DNA of 64,000 nt from Castellaniella daejeonensis (GTDB lineage Bacteria; Pseudomonadota; Gammaproteobacteria; Burkholderiales; Burkholderiaceae_B), in contig NZ_BAAAFN010000015.1 of assembly GCF_039523555.1 (NCBI RefSeq), forward strand, positions 496,001-560,000, in the 5' to 3' direction. Each line of letters opens with the position of its first letter. Within the stretch, counting starts at the first letter, position 1. Positions 49,277 through 57,635 of this stretch are shown here, one piece after another. The notes beneath the pieces are model-generated. The model was not told the origin of the DNA. It ran no database searches and worked only from the letters and a program-made list of their open reading frames with translations. A program made the position numbers and the translations under genes.

Positions 49277-49309
49277 ACGTGTCCACGATATTTAAGCGGA
49301 CACGTATGC
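49273..49309. repeat. Perfect 12-bp inverted repeat at the IS66/IS3 junction
   Basis: GCATACGTGTCC (49273-49284) and GGACACGTATGC (49298-49309), spacer 13 bases. It covers the tnpA start codon. It may be a transposase operator, the IS end, or the product of the junction between the two elements. Confidence 0.7.
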
Positions 49310-49339
49310 TCTATCGGATGCTCAAACGGCTCAAGGTAC

Positions 49340-49719
49340 GTTCACCGGACGGATACGACTTCTCCTTGCCCTCGGAGCGGGTTGTTCGTGCGTTAAAACA
49401 GATCATTGCCTGGCGCGGCAAGCCCCTGGCAATTCGTTGTGATAATGGCCCGGAATACCTGAGTTCAACGATCACAGAATGGGCACGCCGGTGGGGTATC
49501 AAACTGGAATACATCCAGCCCGGCAAGCCGCAACAGAACGCCTACGTCGAACGGTTCAATCGGACTGTACGGTACGAATGGTTGTCCCAATATCACTGGG
49601 AAGATCTGGATCAGGTCCAACGCGCAGCGACGCAATGGATGTGGTCCTACAATCACGAACGCCCAAATATGGCCTTGGGCGGTATCACCCCCAAACAGCG
49701 GCTGGCCATGGCTGCGTAA
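49340..49719 (+). pseudogene. IS3-family OrfB, C-terminal fragment
   Basis: About 120 residues of the end of an IS3-type integrase core: DFSLPSERVVRALKQIIAWR, AIRCDNGPEYLSSTITEW (second D), QPGKPQQNAYVERFNRTVRY (E) and YNHERPNMALGGITPKQRL. The first catalytic Asp and OrfA are missing. The IS right end is probably the GGGGGGATTACC near 49748-49759. It is unrelated in detail to the intact IS3 at 27038-28286. The left break point is at about 49340-49355. Confidence 0.85.
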
Positions 49720-49774
49720 CCTTCCTACTTCTGGCAATCGCTAAAAATGGGGGGATTACCATTCTTTCGATGCG

Positions 49775-50128
49775 TTACGATTCGATGGCTAGCGTTGTTT
49801 CTTCGATTCTATTGAAACGTCCATCTAGGCTTCGTTCTCCGAACAAATACACCTCTTGGATAATCCGACTGCCATCACGCCTTAGTAGATCGATCACATG
49901 GCGTTCCGCATAACGGTTGCCGTCGGAAAATTCGTCCAGCACGGTGATCGTGACGCGCCCCACAATCTCTCGAAGAGAAGCGATGCGAGCGAGAAAGGTG
50001 GAATAATCAACCCAGCTTCCATTCACTCGCTGACGGAAGGATGGAGCGAAGTGCCGCTCGACTGCCTCGGCCGCCGTTAGCTCCGGGGTGTTGAACAGAT
50101 CCTCGATGGCATCTTTGATCGTGGCCAT
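49775..50128 (-). CDS. NTF2/SnoaL-like small protein
   Basis: A 117-residue protein with the NTF2-like cone-fold pattern: a helix with DAIEDLFNTPELTAAEAVER, HFAPSFRQRVNGSWVDYSTF, then strands around VTITVLDEF and YAERHVIDLLRRDGSRIIQE. The start at 50128 has GGAGTG upstream. It follows the quinone-oxidoreductase-like gene by 5 bases on the same strand, so the two form an operon. Function unknown; such proteins can be isomerases or stress-linked binders. Confidence 0.75.
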   Translation of the reverse strand: MATIKDAIEDLFNTPELTAAEAVERHFAPSFRQRVNGSWVDYSTFLARIASLREIVGRVTITVLDEFSDGNRYAERHVIDLLRRDGSRIIQEVYLFGERSLDGRFNRIEETTLAIES

Positions 50129-50133
50129 TGGAA

Positions 50134-51162
50134 TCACTCCTGGCCGATGACCAAAAGAACGATCTTGCCGCGAATATGTCCTTGCGCTGCCCGCTCATGG
50201 GCCTTTTGCGCATTCGCCAAGGCAAACGTGCTGTCAATAGCGACACGTATTGCTCCCGTATCAAGCAAATTGGCAAGTTGTCCGAGTTGTTCTCCGCTTG
50301 AACGGACTTGCGTTGTCGAGACAGTAACGCCCAACTTCTCGGCTTCTTCGGCACCGGAGAAACCAAGGGGGAAGATCGGGAACAATGCGCCGCCACGCTT
50401 GAGCGTGCGCAGGAAACGACCAGTCGTAGGGCCGCCTACAGCGTCGATGACCAGGTCAACGTCACGGGCAACGTCCTCGGCGGCGGTCTTCGTGTAGTCG
50501 ATGAACTCATCGGCACCGAGGTCACGCAAGAACGCTTCGTGCCTGCCATCCCCCACTGCGATCACGCGCGCGCCCTTCCATTTCGCAAGTTGCAGCGCGA
50601 AGTGCCCGACGCCGCCAGCCGCTCCATTGACGAGGACGGTTTTTCCTTCCAGCGGCACCGGCTCATGCTTGTGCGGTTGGAGCGGGTTCTGCACGTTGTG
50701 CCCTTGTTCGACCATGAACTGCCACGCGGTGAGCAACGACATGGGGGTGGCCGCCGCGTGGGCATGGTCGATGGCTTTGGGTTTGCGGGCGACCTCCGTG
50801 GCCGGCACGCTGACGTATTCGGCATAGGCCCGGCTGCCACCTGCCAGGCCACTGGGGAAGCGAACCATCGCATATACCTCGTCACCGGTAGCGAAGTTCT
50901 TGACGTCATCTGCTACAGCTTCGACGACACCTGAAATATCCGTTCCCAGGATCACGGGGAAGGACACCTTCGGCTGCCACTCCGCCGGCAACATCCTGTA
51001 GCCGTCACGCAAATACCAATCGGGGGGGTTGAGGCCGACCGCATGCACGCGCACAAGCACTTCTCCCCGCTGGAGTTCGGGCACCGGGGCGTCTTCATAG
51101 CGCAACACGTCCGGTCCGCCGAACTCATGTTGTTGAACTGCTTTCATCGTCTTGATCGACAT
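50134..51162 (-). CDS. NADP-dependent zinc-type oxidoreductase (quinone oxidoreductase-like MDR)
   Basis: A 342-residue medium-chain dehydrogenase/reductase without the structural zinc Cys cluster. The N-terminal GroES-like domain has MKAVQQHEFGGPDVLRYED and GTDISGVVEAV; the Rossmann domain has NGAAGGVGHFALQLAKWKGARV near residue 180. This group reduces quinones or enones with NADPH. It is divergent from a TetR regulator across a strong palindrome, giving a typical self-contained electrophile-response cassette. Confidence 0.9.
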   Translation of the reverse strand: MSIKTMKAVQQHEFGGPDVLRYEDAPVPELQRGEVLVRVHAVGLNPPDWYLRDGYRMLPAEWQPKVSFPVILGTDISGVVEAVADDVKNFATGDEVYAMVRFPSGLAGGSRAYAEYVSVPATEVARKPKAIDHAHAAATPMSLLTAWQFMVEQGHNVQNPLQPHKHEPVPLEGKTVLVNGAAGGVGHFALQLAKWKGARVIAVGDGRHEAFLRDLGADEFIDYTKTAAEDVARDVDLVIDAVGGPTTGRFLRTLKRGGALFPIFPLGFSGAEEAEKLGVTVSTTQVRSSGEQLGQLANLLDTGAIRVAIDSTFALANAQKAHERAAQGHIRGKIVLLVIGQE

Positions 51163-51197
51163 GACTTTCTCCTTGAGCTGAAATGAGCTATCTTTAA

Positions 51198-51233
51198 CGG
51201 AACGTCGCTCCGAATATACGGAGCACTGTTCCG
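51198..51233. promoter_or_regulatory. TetR-type operator between oxidoreductase and tetR genes
   Basis: An inverted repeat of 15-6-15 bases: CGGAACGTCGCTCCG (51198-51212), AATATA, CGGAGCACTGTTCCG (51219-51233). Twelve of 15 arm positions are complementary, with both outer CGGAAC/GTTCCG and inner GCTCCG/CGGAGC hexamers perfect. Confidence 0.75.
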
Positions 51234-51249
51234 TTTGTCAAGGAACCGT

Positions 51250-51849
51250 ATGCGCGCAGATGCCCGAAAGAACTACAACCATCTACTTTCCGTCGCTCGA
51301 GACGTCTTCATGGAAGAAGGTGCCAATGCGTCGCTACGCGATATAGCCCGCAGAGCTGAGGTGGGCCTGGGCACGCTATATCGCCACTTCCCGAGCCGCG
51401 AGGCCCTGCTTGAAGCCTTGTTGCGCTCAAGTTTCGAGGCCTTGGCGACAAGAGCGGATGAACTCCAGAAATCGGGCGACTCTGCCGATGCCTTGATGTT
51501 GTGGTTGCAAGAAATCATTGCATTCACCCATGAGCATCGTGGCGTCATCGCACCGATGGTGAACGCCATCGAAGATCCGAATTCCGCGCTTCATGCCTCA
51601 TGCATCACGTTGCGGGCCGCAGGCGCGGCGCTTCTTGCGCGTGCTCAAGCCGATGGGCGCGCACGGGCCGACCTCAATGGTTCGGAACTGTTCGACCTCA
51701 TTGCTGCACTTGCCTGGCTTCGGGAGCAACCCTCGCACGCACCTCGCGCCGATCGTCTTTTCAGCGTCATTGCTGGCGCTATCTTGGAAATTCCCAAGAA
51801 ATCGAAGGCGCGTAGTCATCCTGGCATCCAGACGAAAGAATGCCCCTGA
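51250..51849 (+). CDS. TetR-family transcriptional regulator
   Basis: A 199-residue repressor. The N-terminal helix-turn-helix (about residues 5-50) reads HLLSVARDVFMEEGANASLR, DIARRAEVGLGTLYRHFPSR, EALLEALL. The C-terminal helical domain resembles TetR_C for small-molecule sensing. The ATG at 51250 has AAGGAA four bases upstream; a TTG at 51235 would also be in frame. It probably represses the divergent oxidoreductase and itself through the palindrome at 51198. Confidence 0.9.
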   Translation: MRADARKNYNHLLSVARDVFMEEGANASLRDIARRAEVGLGTLYRHFPSREALLEALLRSSFEALATRADELQKSGDSADALMLWLQEIIAFTHEHRGVIAPMVNAIEDPNSALHASCITLRAAGAALLARAQADGRARADLNGSELFDLIAALAWLREQPSHAPRADRLFSVIAGAILEIPKKSKARSHPGIQTKECP

Positions 51850-51910
51850 TTGTCGGCAGTTCGCGGTCCAGGCTGCGGAGCCCGCTTTACTTTAACCAAA
51901 TGGCTTCCGC

Positions 51911-51929
51911 GAAAACCGGGGTGATTCAC
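51911..51929 (+). repeat. IS-end-like remnant at the right edge of the island
   Basis: GAAAACCGGGGTGATTCAC matches the right terminal repeat of the IS3 element (28265-28284, GAAAACCGGGGTCGATTCAC) with one base missing. It overlaps the end of the haloacid dehalogenase gene. Nothing else of an IS is seen. Confidence 0.5.
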
Positions 51930-52606
51930 CCCGCCGCCCCAACCAAGGCAGGCAATTCATCCAGACCGCCGATCACAGCGGACGGCTTCACCCCCAGTTC
52001 ATCGAACGTGTTGTGCTGGCGATTCACCCAGCACACCTGGAATCCGAAGTGGCTGGCGCCGGCCGCATCCCATGCGTTGGACGAGATGAAGAGAATTTCG
52101 TGCGCCGCAAGTTCCAGTGCCTGGCAGGCCGTCGTGTAGACGCGTGGATCGGGCTTGAACACTTTGACGCGGTCGACGCTGAGCAGGTGGGAAAAGTAGT
52201 CCTGCAGGCCGGAATGCCGCACGACGCTGTCGATCGAGAAAGCGGATCCATTGGACAGGATGGCCAGCGGCAGCCCCATGGCTTTCAGCTGCTGCAATGC
52301 GGCGGGCACCTCTGGATAGGGCGATAGCTTCAGGTAGGCGTCGCACAGCGTGGCGCTGGTTGCCGCGTCCAGGTCCAGCCGCAGTTGCCTGCAGGTGTAG
52401 ACGAGCGCGTCATGGGTGGCCTGCTCGAACGGAATGTACTGGCCCATCAGGCTGCGCAGCCAGGTGTATTCAAGCTGCTTTTGCCGCCACAGGGCGCTGA
52501 TTTCGATGCCGCGCCCGGGGTATGCGGCATCGCACTGTTGCACGACCGAATGAACGTCATACAGCGTGCCGTAGAGATCGAAGACGATGGCTTTCGTGTC
52601 CGTCAT
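51926..52606 (-). CDS. Haloacid dehalogenase type II (HAD superfamily)
   Basis: A 226-residue HAD hydrolase. Motif I IVFDLYGTLYD carries the nucleophile Asp; LSNGSAFSID (motif II), KVFKPDPRVY (Lys, motif III) and SSNAWDAAGASHFG (motif IV, as in L-2-haloacid dehalogenases) follow. It would hydrolyse 2-haloalkanoates or phosphate esters. The start at 52606 gives the family N-terminus. The last codons and stop lie in the IS-end-like sequence, so the natural C-terminus may be changed by a few residues. Confidence 0.88.
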   Translation of the reverse strand: MTDTKAIVFDLYGTLYDVHSVVQQCDAAYPGRGIEISALWRQKQLEYTWLRSLMGQYIPFEQATHDALVYTCRQLRLDLDAATSATLCDAYLKLSPYPEVPAALQQLKAMGLPLAILSNGSAFSIDSVVRHSGLQDYFSHLLSVDRVKVFKPDPRVYTTACQALELAAHEILFISSNAWDAAGASHFGFQVCWVNRQHNTFDELGVKPSAVIGGLDELPALVGAAG

Positions 52607-52758
52607 GGGGCGCTCCTGATTGCATGGTTGGGGGACAGGGCCCTGGCCTTGGATCCTGGATTCGAATCCGCTCATTATGTATCGCTTGGTACAGAATGGT
52701 CTTTTTAAATCGATTGATCTAAAATTACAAGCGCCGAATCAATATAGGACATGGCACG

Positions 52759-53466
52759 ATGATCGAACTGTATTACTGGCCCACGCCCAATGGCCACAAA
52801 ATCACGATGTTCCTGGAGGAAGCCGGCCTGCACTACCGGATCCGGCCCGTGGACATCAGCGCCGGCGACCAGTTCAAGCCGGAATTCCTGGCGTTTTCAC
52901 CCAACAATCGCATGCCGGCCATCATCGATACGGCCCCGTCCGATGGCGGCGATCCGGTCACGGTGTTCGAGTCCGGGGCGATCCTGCTGTACTTGGCCGA
53001 GAAGACGGGCAAATTCCTGCCGGCGGGCATACGCGAGCGCAAGACGGTCATGGAATGGGTGTTCTGGCAGGTCGGCGGCCTGGGACCCATGGCTGGGCAG
53101 AATCACCATTTCGGCGTATACGCACCCGAAAAAATCCAGTATGCGATCGATCGCTACGTCAACGAGACCAATCGCCTGTATGGCGTGCTGGATCGCCGCC
53201 TCCAGGATCGTGCCTTCATCGCCGGCGAACACTATACGATCGCCGACATGGCGGCATACCCGTGGATCGTGCCGTGGAAGCGGCAGCAGCAGGATCTGGC
53301 CGCTTTCCCCAATCTGCAGCGGTGGTTCGACCGGGTGCGGGAACGCCCCGCCACCCTGAAAGCCTATGCCAGGGGAGAGCCCTTATCCAACAGGCCGTCG
53401 GTCACCGAGGAAGGCAAGAAGCTGCTCTTCGGGCAGACGGCGGCCACGGTCGCTTCGCGGGCGTGA
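52759..53466 (+). CDS. Glutathione S-transferase family protein
   Basis: A 235-residue protein with the thioredoxin-like N-terminal domain (IELYYWPTPNGHKITMFLEE; PNNRMPAIID; VFESGAILLYLAEKTG) and a C-terminal helical domain (about 95-210, DRRLQDRAFIAGEHYTIADMAAYPW). It matches the YfcG/Nu-class type, in which a disulfide reductase activity with glutathione is common. It lies alone between the dehalogenase gene (divergent) and the sequence gap. Confidence 0.92.
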   Translation: MIELYYWPTPNGHKITMFLEEAGLHYRIRPVDISAGDQFKPEFLAFSPNNRMPAIIDTAPSDGGDPVTVFESGAILLYLAEKTGKFLPAGIRERKTVMEWVFWQVGGLGPMAGQNHHFGVYAPEKIQYAIDRYVNETNRLYGVLDRRLQDRAFIAGEHYTIADMAAYPWIVPWKRQQQDLAAFPNLQRWFDRVRERPATLKAYARGEPLSNRPSVTEEGKKLLFGQTAATVASRA

Positions 53467-53521
53467 ACGCCACAGCCGGTTCCGGCGATGGGGGCCGGCG
53501 ATCCCCGGAAAGCAGAAAGGC

Positions 53522-53572
53522 NNNNNNNNNNNNNNNNNNNNNNNNNNNNNNNNNNNNNNNNNNNNNNNNNNN
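53522..53572. other. Assembly gap (51 N)
   Basis: Fifty-one N bases, a join of unknown true length. It removes the 3' end of the effector-like gene on the minus strand. Nothing can be said about its content. Confidence 0.99.
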
Positions 53573-55158
53573 GCTGTTCGATGACGCGCATCTGGCTGTC
53601 GTTCTGCAGCAGCTGGTAGCTGTCGTTGTCCCGCTGGAGCAGTACCTGTTCCTGGGCCACGCGGTTCAGCAGCAGCTCGCGCCGTGCCTGCAGCTTGTCC
53701 AGAGGCCATTGGCTGTAGTCTTCTCCAGCGATGCCCAGGCGCTTGTTCGAGTCCTGGTAGCGCTGCATCAGCGTCTCGTCATCCAGCGTGTCCACCGGGC
53801 TTTCGCCGGAGCGGTAGGCATCGCGGTAAGCGGTGTACATCAGCCGCAATTGCGCCATCATGGAATGCTCGGGCTCGTCGAGGGCGGCAGACACCAGCGC
53901 ATCCCTGTCGATGCGTTCGAAACGCAGCTTCAGGACGTTCTCGCCGTTTTCCACGCCGGTCTCGAACACGACGCGGTTGGCGCCGCCGGGCAATTGGCCG
54001 GTGGAATCGTGGATCCACATCTGGCCGGCCCGGTCCGTTGCTTCCAGCCACTTGTCGCCCGCACCGACCGGCGTCGTGAACAGGGACGTCCTGGCCTGGG
54101 GCGCGGCGAACAGGAAGTGGTAGAGACTCCGGTCCGGGTCGCGCAGCACCAGGCCGCCGGAATCGTCGACCTTGACGCCGAGTGCGTTGTCCTTGCCCAC
54201 ATCGCGGGCCAGCACGTCAAAGTACTGGCACATCGCCCGCACGCTGGGCAGACCGCTGTTGACGACGTAGCGGCTGTCGTCCTTGCCGGTCACGATCAAC
54301 GTGCCGAAGTCGCTTCCCGAGTGTTTCTGGACGTGGCGCACGATGTTCTCGCCCAGGCGCAGCACGGGCTTCATCGCCTCGCTCTGGCGATCGATCTGCT
54401 TGATCCGTTGCTGCAATGCCTTGGGATCGGTCGGCCGTTCCGGGGGCAGCCCCAGCGTGCGCTGGGCCGTCTTGTCCAGGAGCTGCGTGCTCACGACACT
54501 GTCCTGCGCGGGGGATTGCAGCAGGGCCAGCCCCCGTGCGTAGGTCTTTTCATAAGCGCGGTCTTCGGCGCGGTCGGCTTTCTGGAGCACGCTCAGGCTC
54601 GTCAGACCCAGGGCGTCACCCAGGAATCGGCCGGCGCGGGACAGGCCCTGCACGATCGGCGAGAAGAAAGACGAGAACGCCTGCTTGGCACGCGCCAGGC
54701 CTGACAGCGTTTCGCTGCGGGCCGTGCCGTCGCTCACGGTCACGGGCAGCCGGGGCTGCTGCACTTCGGGTTCCAGGCCGGGCTCCTTGCGCTTTGCGAC
54801 CTGCAGGTCGATCACCTCCAGTTCCAGTTCGAGCCGTTCGATCTTTTCCATGCGGCCTTGGGATACTGTCAGCATCTTCCCGGAAAGTTCGTGCCGCTGT
54901 ATTTCCTGCAGGGACAGGTTCTTTGCCTCGCTCAGCAGCCTGTTGATCTCGACGAGGCTTTCTTCGATGATCTTGAGCGCTGCCTTGTCCGTCACGTTGC
55001 CGGGCAGGTCGCGCAAAGCGCTGAGTGCCAGGTAGCTGCCCCCCAGGACGGAAACCAGTTGGCCCGAGATGCCGCCGCCCGTCAGCGACGACATCCACGC
55101 CGATGTGCGAGGCCAGCGCCATCAGGGCGTCTTCGTAGGGTTTCGTGGCTGAAGTCAT
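53573..55158 (-). CDS. Probable type III secretion effector (partial; apparent frameshift)
   Basis: About 528 residues before the gap. The ATG at 55158 has AAGGAA upstream and starts MTSATKPYEDALMALASHIGV, a Ser/Thr-rich then helical secretion-signal-like N-terminus, but this frame is lost near 55095 and the long coherent frame (LTGGGISGQLVSVLGGSYLA onward) is offset by one base. A one-base error or mutation at about 55090-55100 is likely; an ATG at 55094 lacks a ribosome site. The protein is helical, with a coiled region (EESLVEINRLLSEAKNLSLQ, RMEKIERLELELEVIDLQVA) and no signal peptide. It directly follows a CesT-type chaperone gene. The layout resembles Bordetella btcA-bteA; identity with BteA is an inference. 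Confidence 0.6.
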
Positions 55159-55174
55159 CTTGGCGGCTTCCTTT

Positions 55175-55600
55175 TCAATCGAGGGTCGGCAGGGTATCGT
55201 CGGCCAGGTGGACCAGCCATGTGCGCCATTGGCGGGCATCGTCGATCAGGTGGCGCAGAATCTTTTCCAGTGCCGGGGGTGTTGCCTCGGCGGCCCGCAG
55301 AGACCGGCTCAACACCACGGTGTCGTCGTTGTCGCCGTACAGGCCCAGCGTATTGCCCCGTGTTCCTGCCCACAGATTGTTGGCCTGCAGGAGCAGGCGA
55401 TGGATGGCGGCAGTGTGCGTGGCCGGCACCGTGCCGGCATCGACGCAGGCAATGATCCAGTCTTCTCCTTCAGCCGTGCGCAGCCGCGTCAGTCCGGTGG
55501 CGCAGCCTTCGAGGACGAATTCCTGCAGGCTGGGCACTTCGGCGGTCTCGGCCGCCAGGAAATGTGCCAGCGCTCCGGTAGGGTGTTCGTTCCGATCCAT
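55175..55600 (-). CDS. CesT/Tir-type type III secretion chaperone
   Basis: A 141-residue acidic protein with the class I chaperone pattern: LQEFVLEGCATGLTRLRTAE, WIIACVDAGTVPATHTAAIH, LLLQANNLWAGTRGNTLGLY (the family helix-strand core), and the end helix ALEKILRHLIDDARQWRTWL. Such dimers bind the N-terminus of one effector encoded next door. GGAGG precedes two adjacent ATG codons (55603 and 55600). The effector-like gene starts 16 bases after its stop; a HrpL-type box lies 57 bases upstream. Confidence 0.8.
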   Translation of the reverse strand: MDRNEHPTGALAHFLAAETAEVPSLQEFVLEGCATGLTRLRTAEGEDWIIACVDAGTVPATHTAAIHRLLLQANNLWAGTRGNTLGLYGDNDDTVVLSRSLRAAEATPPALEKILRHLIDDARQWRTWLVHLADDTLPTLD

Positions 55601-55656
55601 CATTCCTCCAATCCCGATGGGACGTCTCAGCCGGGCCACCTCGGCCCGGCACTTCC

Positions 55657-55684
55657 TGAGTGACCGAAACGGGCGCCGGGTTCC
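55657..55684 (-). promoter_or_regulatory. HrpL-type (ECF sigma) promoter box of the chaperone-effector operon
   Basis: Reading leftward: GGAACC (55684-55679), 15 bases, TCACTCA (55663-55657). The hrp-box consensus is GGAACC-N15/16-CCACNNA, so all six bases of the first part and six of seven of the second match or fit. Its position 57 bases before the chaperone ATG suits a promoter. Confidence 0.65.
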
Positions 55685-55762
55685 CAACGGCGGAACGCGG
55701 GACGGTGCCACGCCGCCATCCGGGGGCGCGGAGGATGCGAGGGCTGTACCGGGATGGAGGGA

Positions 55763-56692
55763 TCAGTGACCGGTATCGGCCTCGCGGGCCCAGGGCTCGC
55801 GGGCGAAGGATGCAGCCAGGTATTCGATGAGGGCCCGGACGCGGGCCGGCCGGTTGCGCCCCGGCGGCGTCACCACATGCAGCGCCAGGGGTTCGGTTTC
55901 CCAGGGCTCCATCGCCGTTTCCAGCGTGCCGGACTGCAGCTCGGACCAGACCAGGAATTCCGGCTGCAGCGCCAGCCCGCGCCCCGCCCGCAGCGCCGGC
56001 ATCAGGGAATCGGCGTTGTTGGTCCGCAGCAGGGCCGGCATGACCTGGGAAAATTCGCCGTGCTCGGGATGGCGGAAGTGCCAGGTCGAACCGCCGCGCG
56101 CATAGGCGTATTGCAACGCTGTATGGCCGACCAGGTCGCGCGGGTGGCTCGGCTTGCCATGGCGCTCGAAATAGGCCGGCGCGCCGACCAGCAGGATCCG
56201 GACGCGGCACAGGCGGCGGGCCAGCAGGCTCGAGTCGGACAGGCGGGCGATGCGCAATGCCAGGTCGAAGCGCTCGGCCACCAGGTCGACCTGGGCGTCG
56301 TCGAAGCGCACGTCCAGCTCGACTTCCGGGTGGGCGGCCATGAAATCGGGCAGCAGGGGCGCCAGGCGCGCGATGCCGAAAGACATGGGGGCGGACACCC
56401 GGACCAGGCCGCGCAGGCTCTTGGATTGCTCGGCCACTTCGGCTTCGACGGCTTCGCCTTCTTCCAGGATGCGGGCCGCGCGTTCCAGCGCCGCGCGGCC
56501 GCTTTCCGTGAGCGACAGGCGGCGCGAGGTGCGATGGAACAGCACGGTCTTCATGCGGGTTTCCAGGCGCGTGATGGCCTTGGATACGGTGGCTTGCGAC
56601 AGTTCGCAGGCAGCCGCCGCGCGCGCGAACGAGCCGGTCTCGGCCACCTTGGCGAACAGGGCCCAGGCTTCCAGGTCGGGGAGTTTCTTCAT
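55763..56692 (-). CDS. LysR-family transcriptional regulator
   Basis: A 309-residue regulator. Helix-turn-helix at residues 8-66: LEAWALFAKVAETGSFARAA, CELSQATVSKAITRLE, FHRTSRRLSLTE. The substrate-binding domain (about 92-300) has VRVSAPMSFGIARLAPLLPD. It belongs to the DhcR/CrgA-like branch. It is divergent from the pirin-DoxX pair across 111 bases, so it probably controls them; such regulators often sense electrophiles or quinones. Confidence 0.92.
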   Translation of the reverse strand: MKKLPDLEAWALFAKVAETGSFARAAAACELSQATVSKAITRLETRMKTVLFHRTSRRLSLTESGRAALERAARILEEGEAVEAEVAEQSKSLRGLVRVSAPMSFGIARLAPLLPDFMAAHPEVELDVRFDDAQVDLVAERFDLALRIARLSDSSLLARRLCRVRILLVGAPAYFERHGKPSHPRDLVGHTALQYAYARGGSTWHFRHPEHGEFSQVMPALLRTNNADSLMPALRAGRGLALQPEFLVWSELQSGTLETAMEPWETEPLALHVVTPPGRNRPARVRALIEYLAASFAREPWAREADTGH

Positions 56693-56803
56693 GCGCTGAT
56701 CATATCAAAAATGGAAACGATGTAATTCTATTGTTGATCTTCTCAGCATGATGGCAAGAATCTACACTGCCTCATCGCTATCCGGAACTCACAGGAGACC
56801 GCC

Positions 56804-57508
56804 ATGATCGAACATCGCCCCTTCGCCAGCCTCGGTGCAGCCCACCACGGCTGGCTCGATGCGCGCCATCATTTTTCCTTTGCCGAATACCATGACCCCG
56901 CCCGGGTCCACTGGGGTTCCCTGCGCGTCTGGAACGACGACACGATCCTGCCGGGCACGGGCTTTCCGCCGCACCCGCATGCGGATATGGAGATCATCAC
57001 CTATGTGCGCGAAGGCGCCATCACCCACCAGGACAGCCAGGGCAACAAAGGCCGCACCCAGGCCGGCGACGTGCAGGTGATGAGCGCGGGCAGCGGCATC
57101 GTCCATTCGGAATACAACCTGGAACCCGGCATCACGCGGATCTTCCAGATCTGGATCTTCCCCGACAGCAAGGGCGGCGCACCCGGCTGGGGCGCCAGGC
57201 CGTTTCCCAAGGGTGACCGTTCCGGGCGCTTCGTGGCGCTGGCCAGCGGCCTGGAAGGCGACGATGAAGCACTGCCGATACGCACCCGGGCGCGTGTGCT
57301 GGGCGCCACGGTCAGGGCGGGCGAAACGCTGGAATACCGCTTTTCCGACGCCGGCCGCCTGGGCTACCTGGTCCCTGCCGTGGGCAGGGTGGAAGTCAAC
57401 GGCACTGTCCTGGATGCCCGTGACGGCGCGGCGATCCGCGACGAGACGGTGCTGCGCATCACCGCCCTGGAGGACGTCGAACTGGTGCTGGTCGACGCGT
57501 CGGCCTGA
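56804..57508 (+). CDS. Pirin-family protein (YhhW-like)
   Basis: A 234-residue bicupin. The metal site of the N-terminal cupin is intact: His57 and His59 in PPHPHADMEII, His101 and Glu103 in GIVHSEYN. YhhW-type pirins have quercetin 2,3-dioxygenase activity in vitro; the physiological substrate is uncertain. AGGAGA lies upstream of the ATG. It is followed by a DoxX gene 127 bases later, a common pair under LysR control. Confidence 0.92.
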   Translation: MIEHRPFASLGAAHHGWLDARHHFSFAEYHDPARVHWGSLRVWNDDTILPGTGFPPHPHADMEIITYVREGAITHQDSQGNKGRTQAGDVQVMSAGSGIVHSEYNLEPGITRIFQIWIFPDSKGGAPGWGARPFPKGDRSGRFVALASGLEGDDEALPIRTRARVLGATVRAGETLEYRFSDAGRLGYLVPAVGRVEVNGTVLDARDGAAIRDETVLRITALEDVELVLVDASA

Positions 57509-57635
57509 CCCCCGGGCGTTGACACCAGTCCGGCTGCAGGGTCCGGTCCGAATCCGGACCCTGTTTCCCCGCCATCTTTCCAATCCCTGTTTTTCAACCG
57601 CCTTACAACAACCTTATCGACCTTCGTTCAACATC

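Noticed and set aside
53467..53521. Possible small gene between the transferase and the gap
   Set aside because: Only 55 bases with no start and ribosome site; the gap prevents any judgement.
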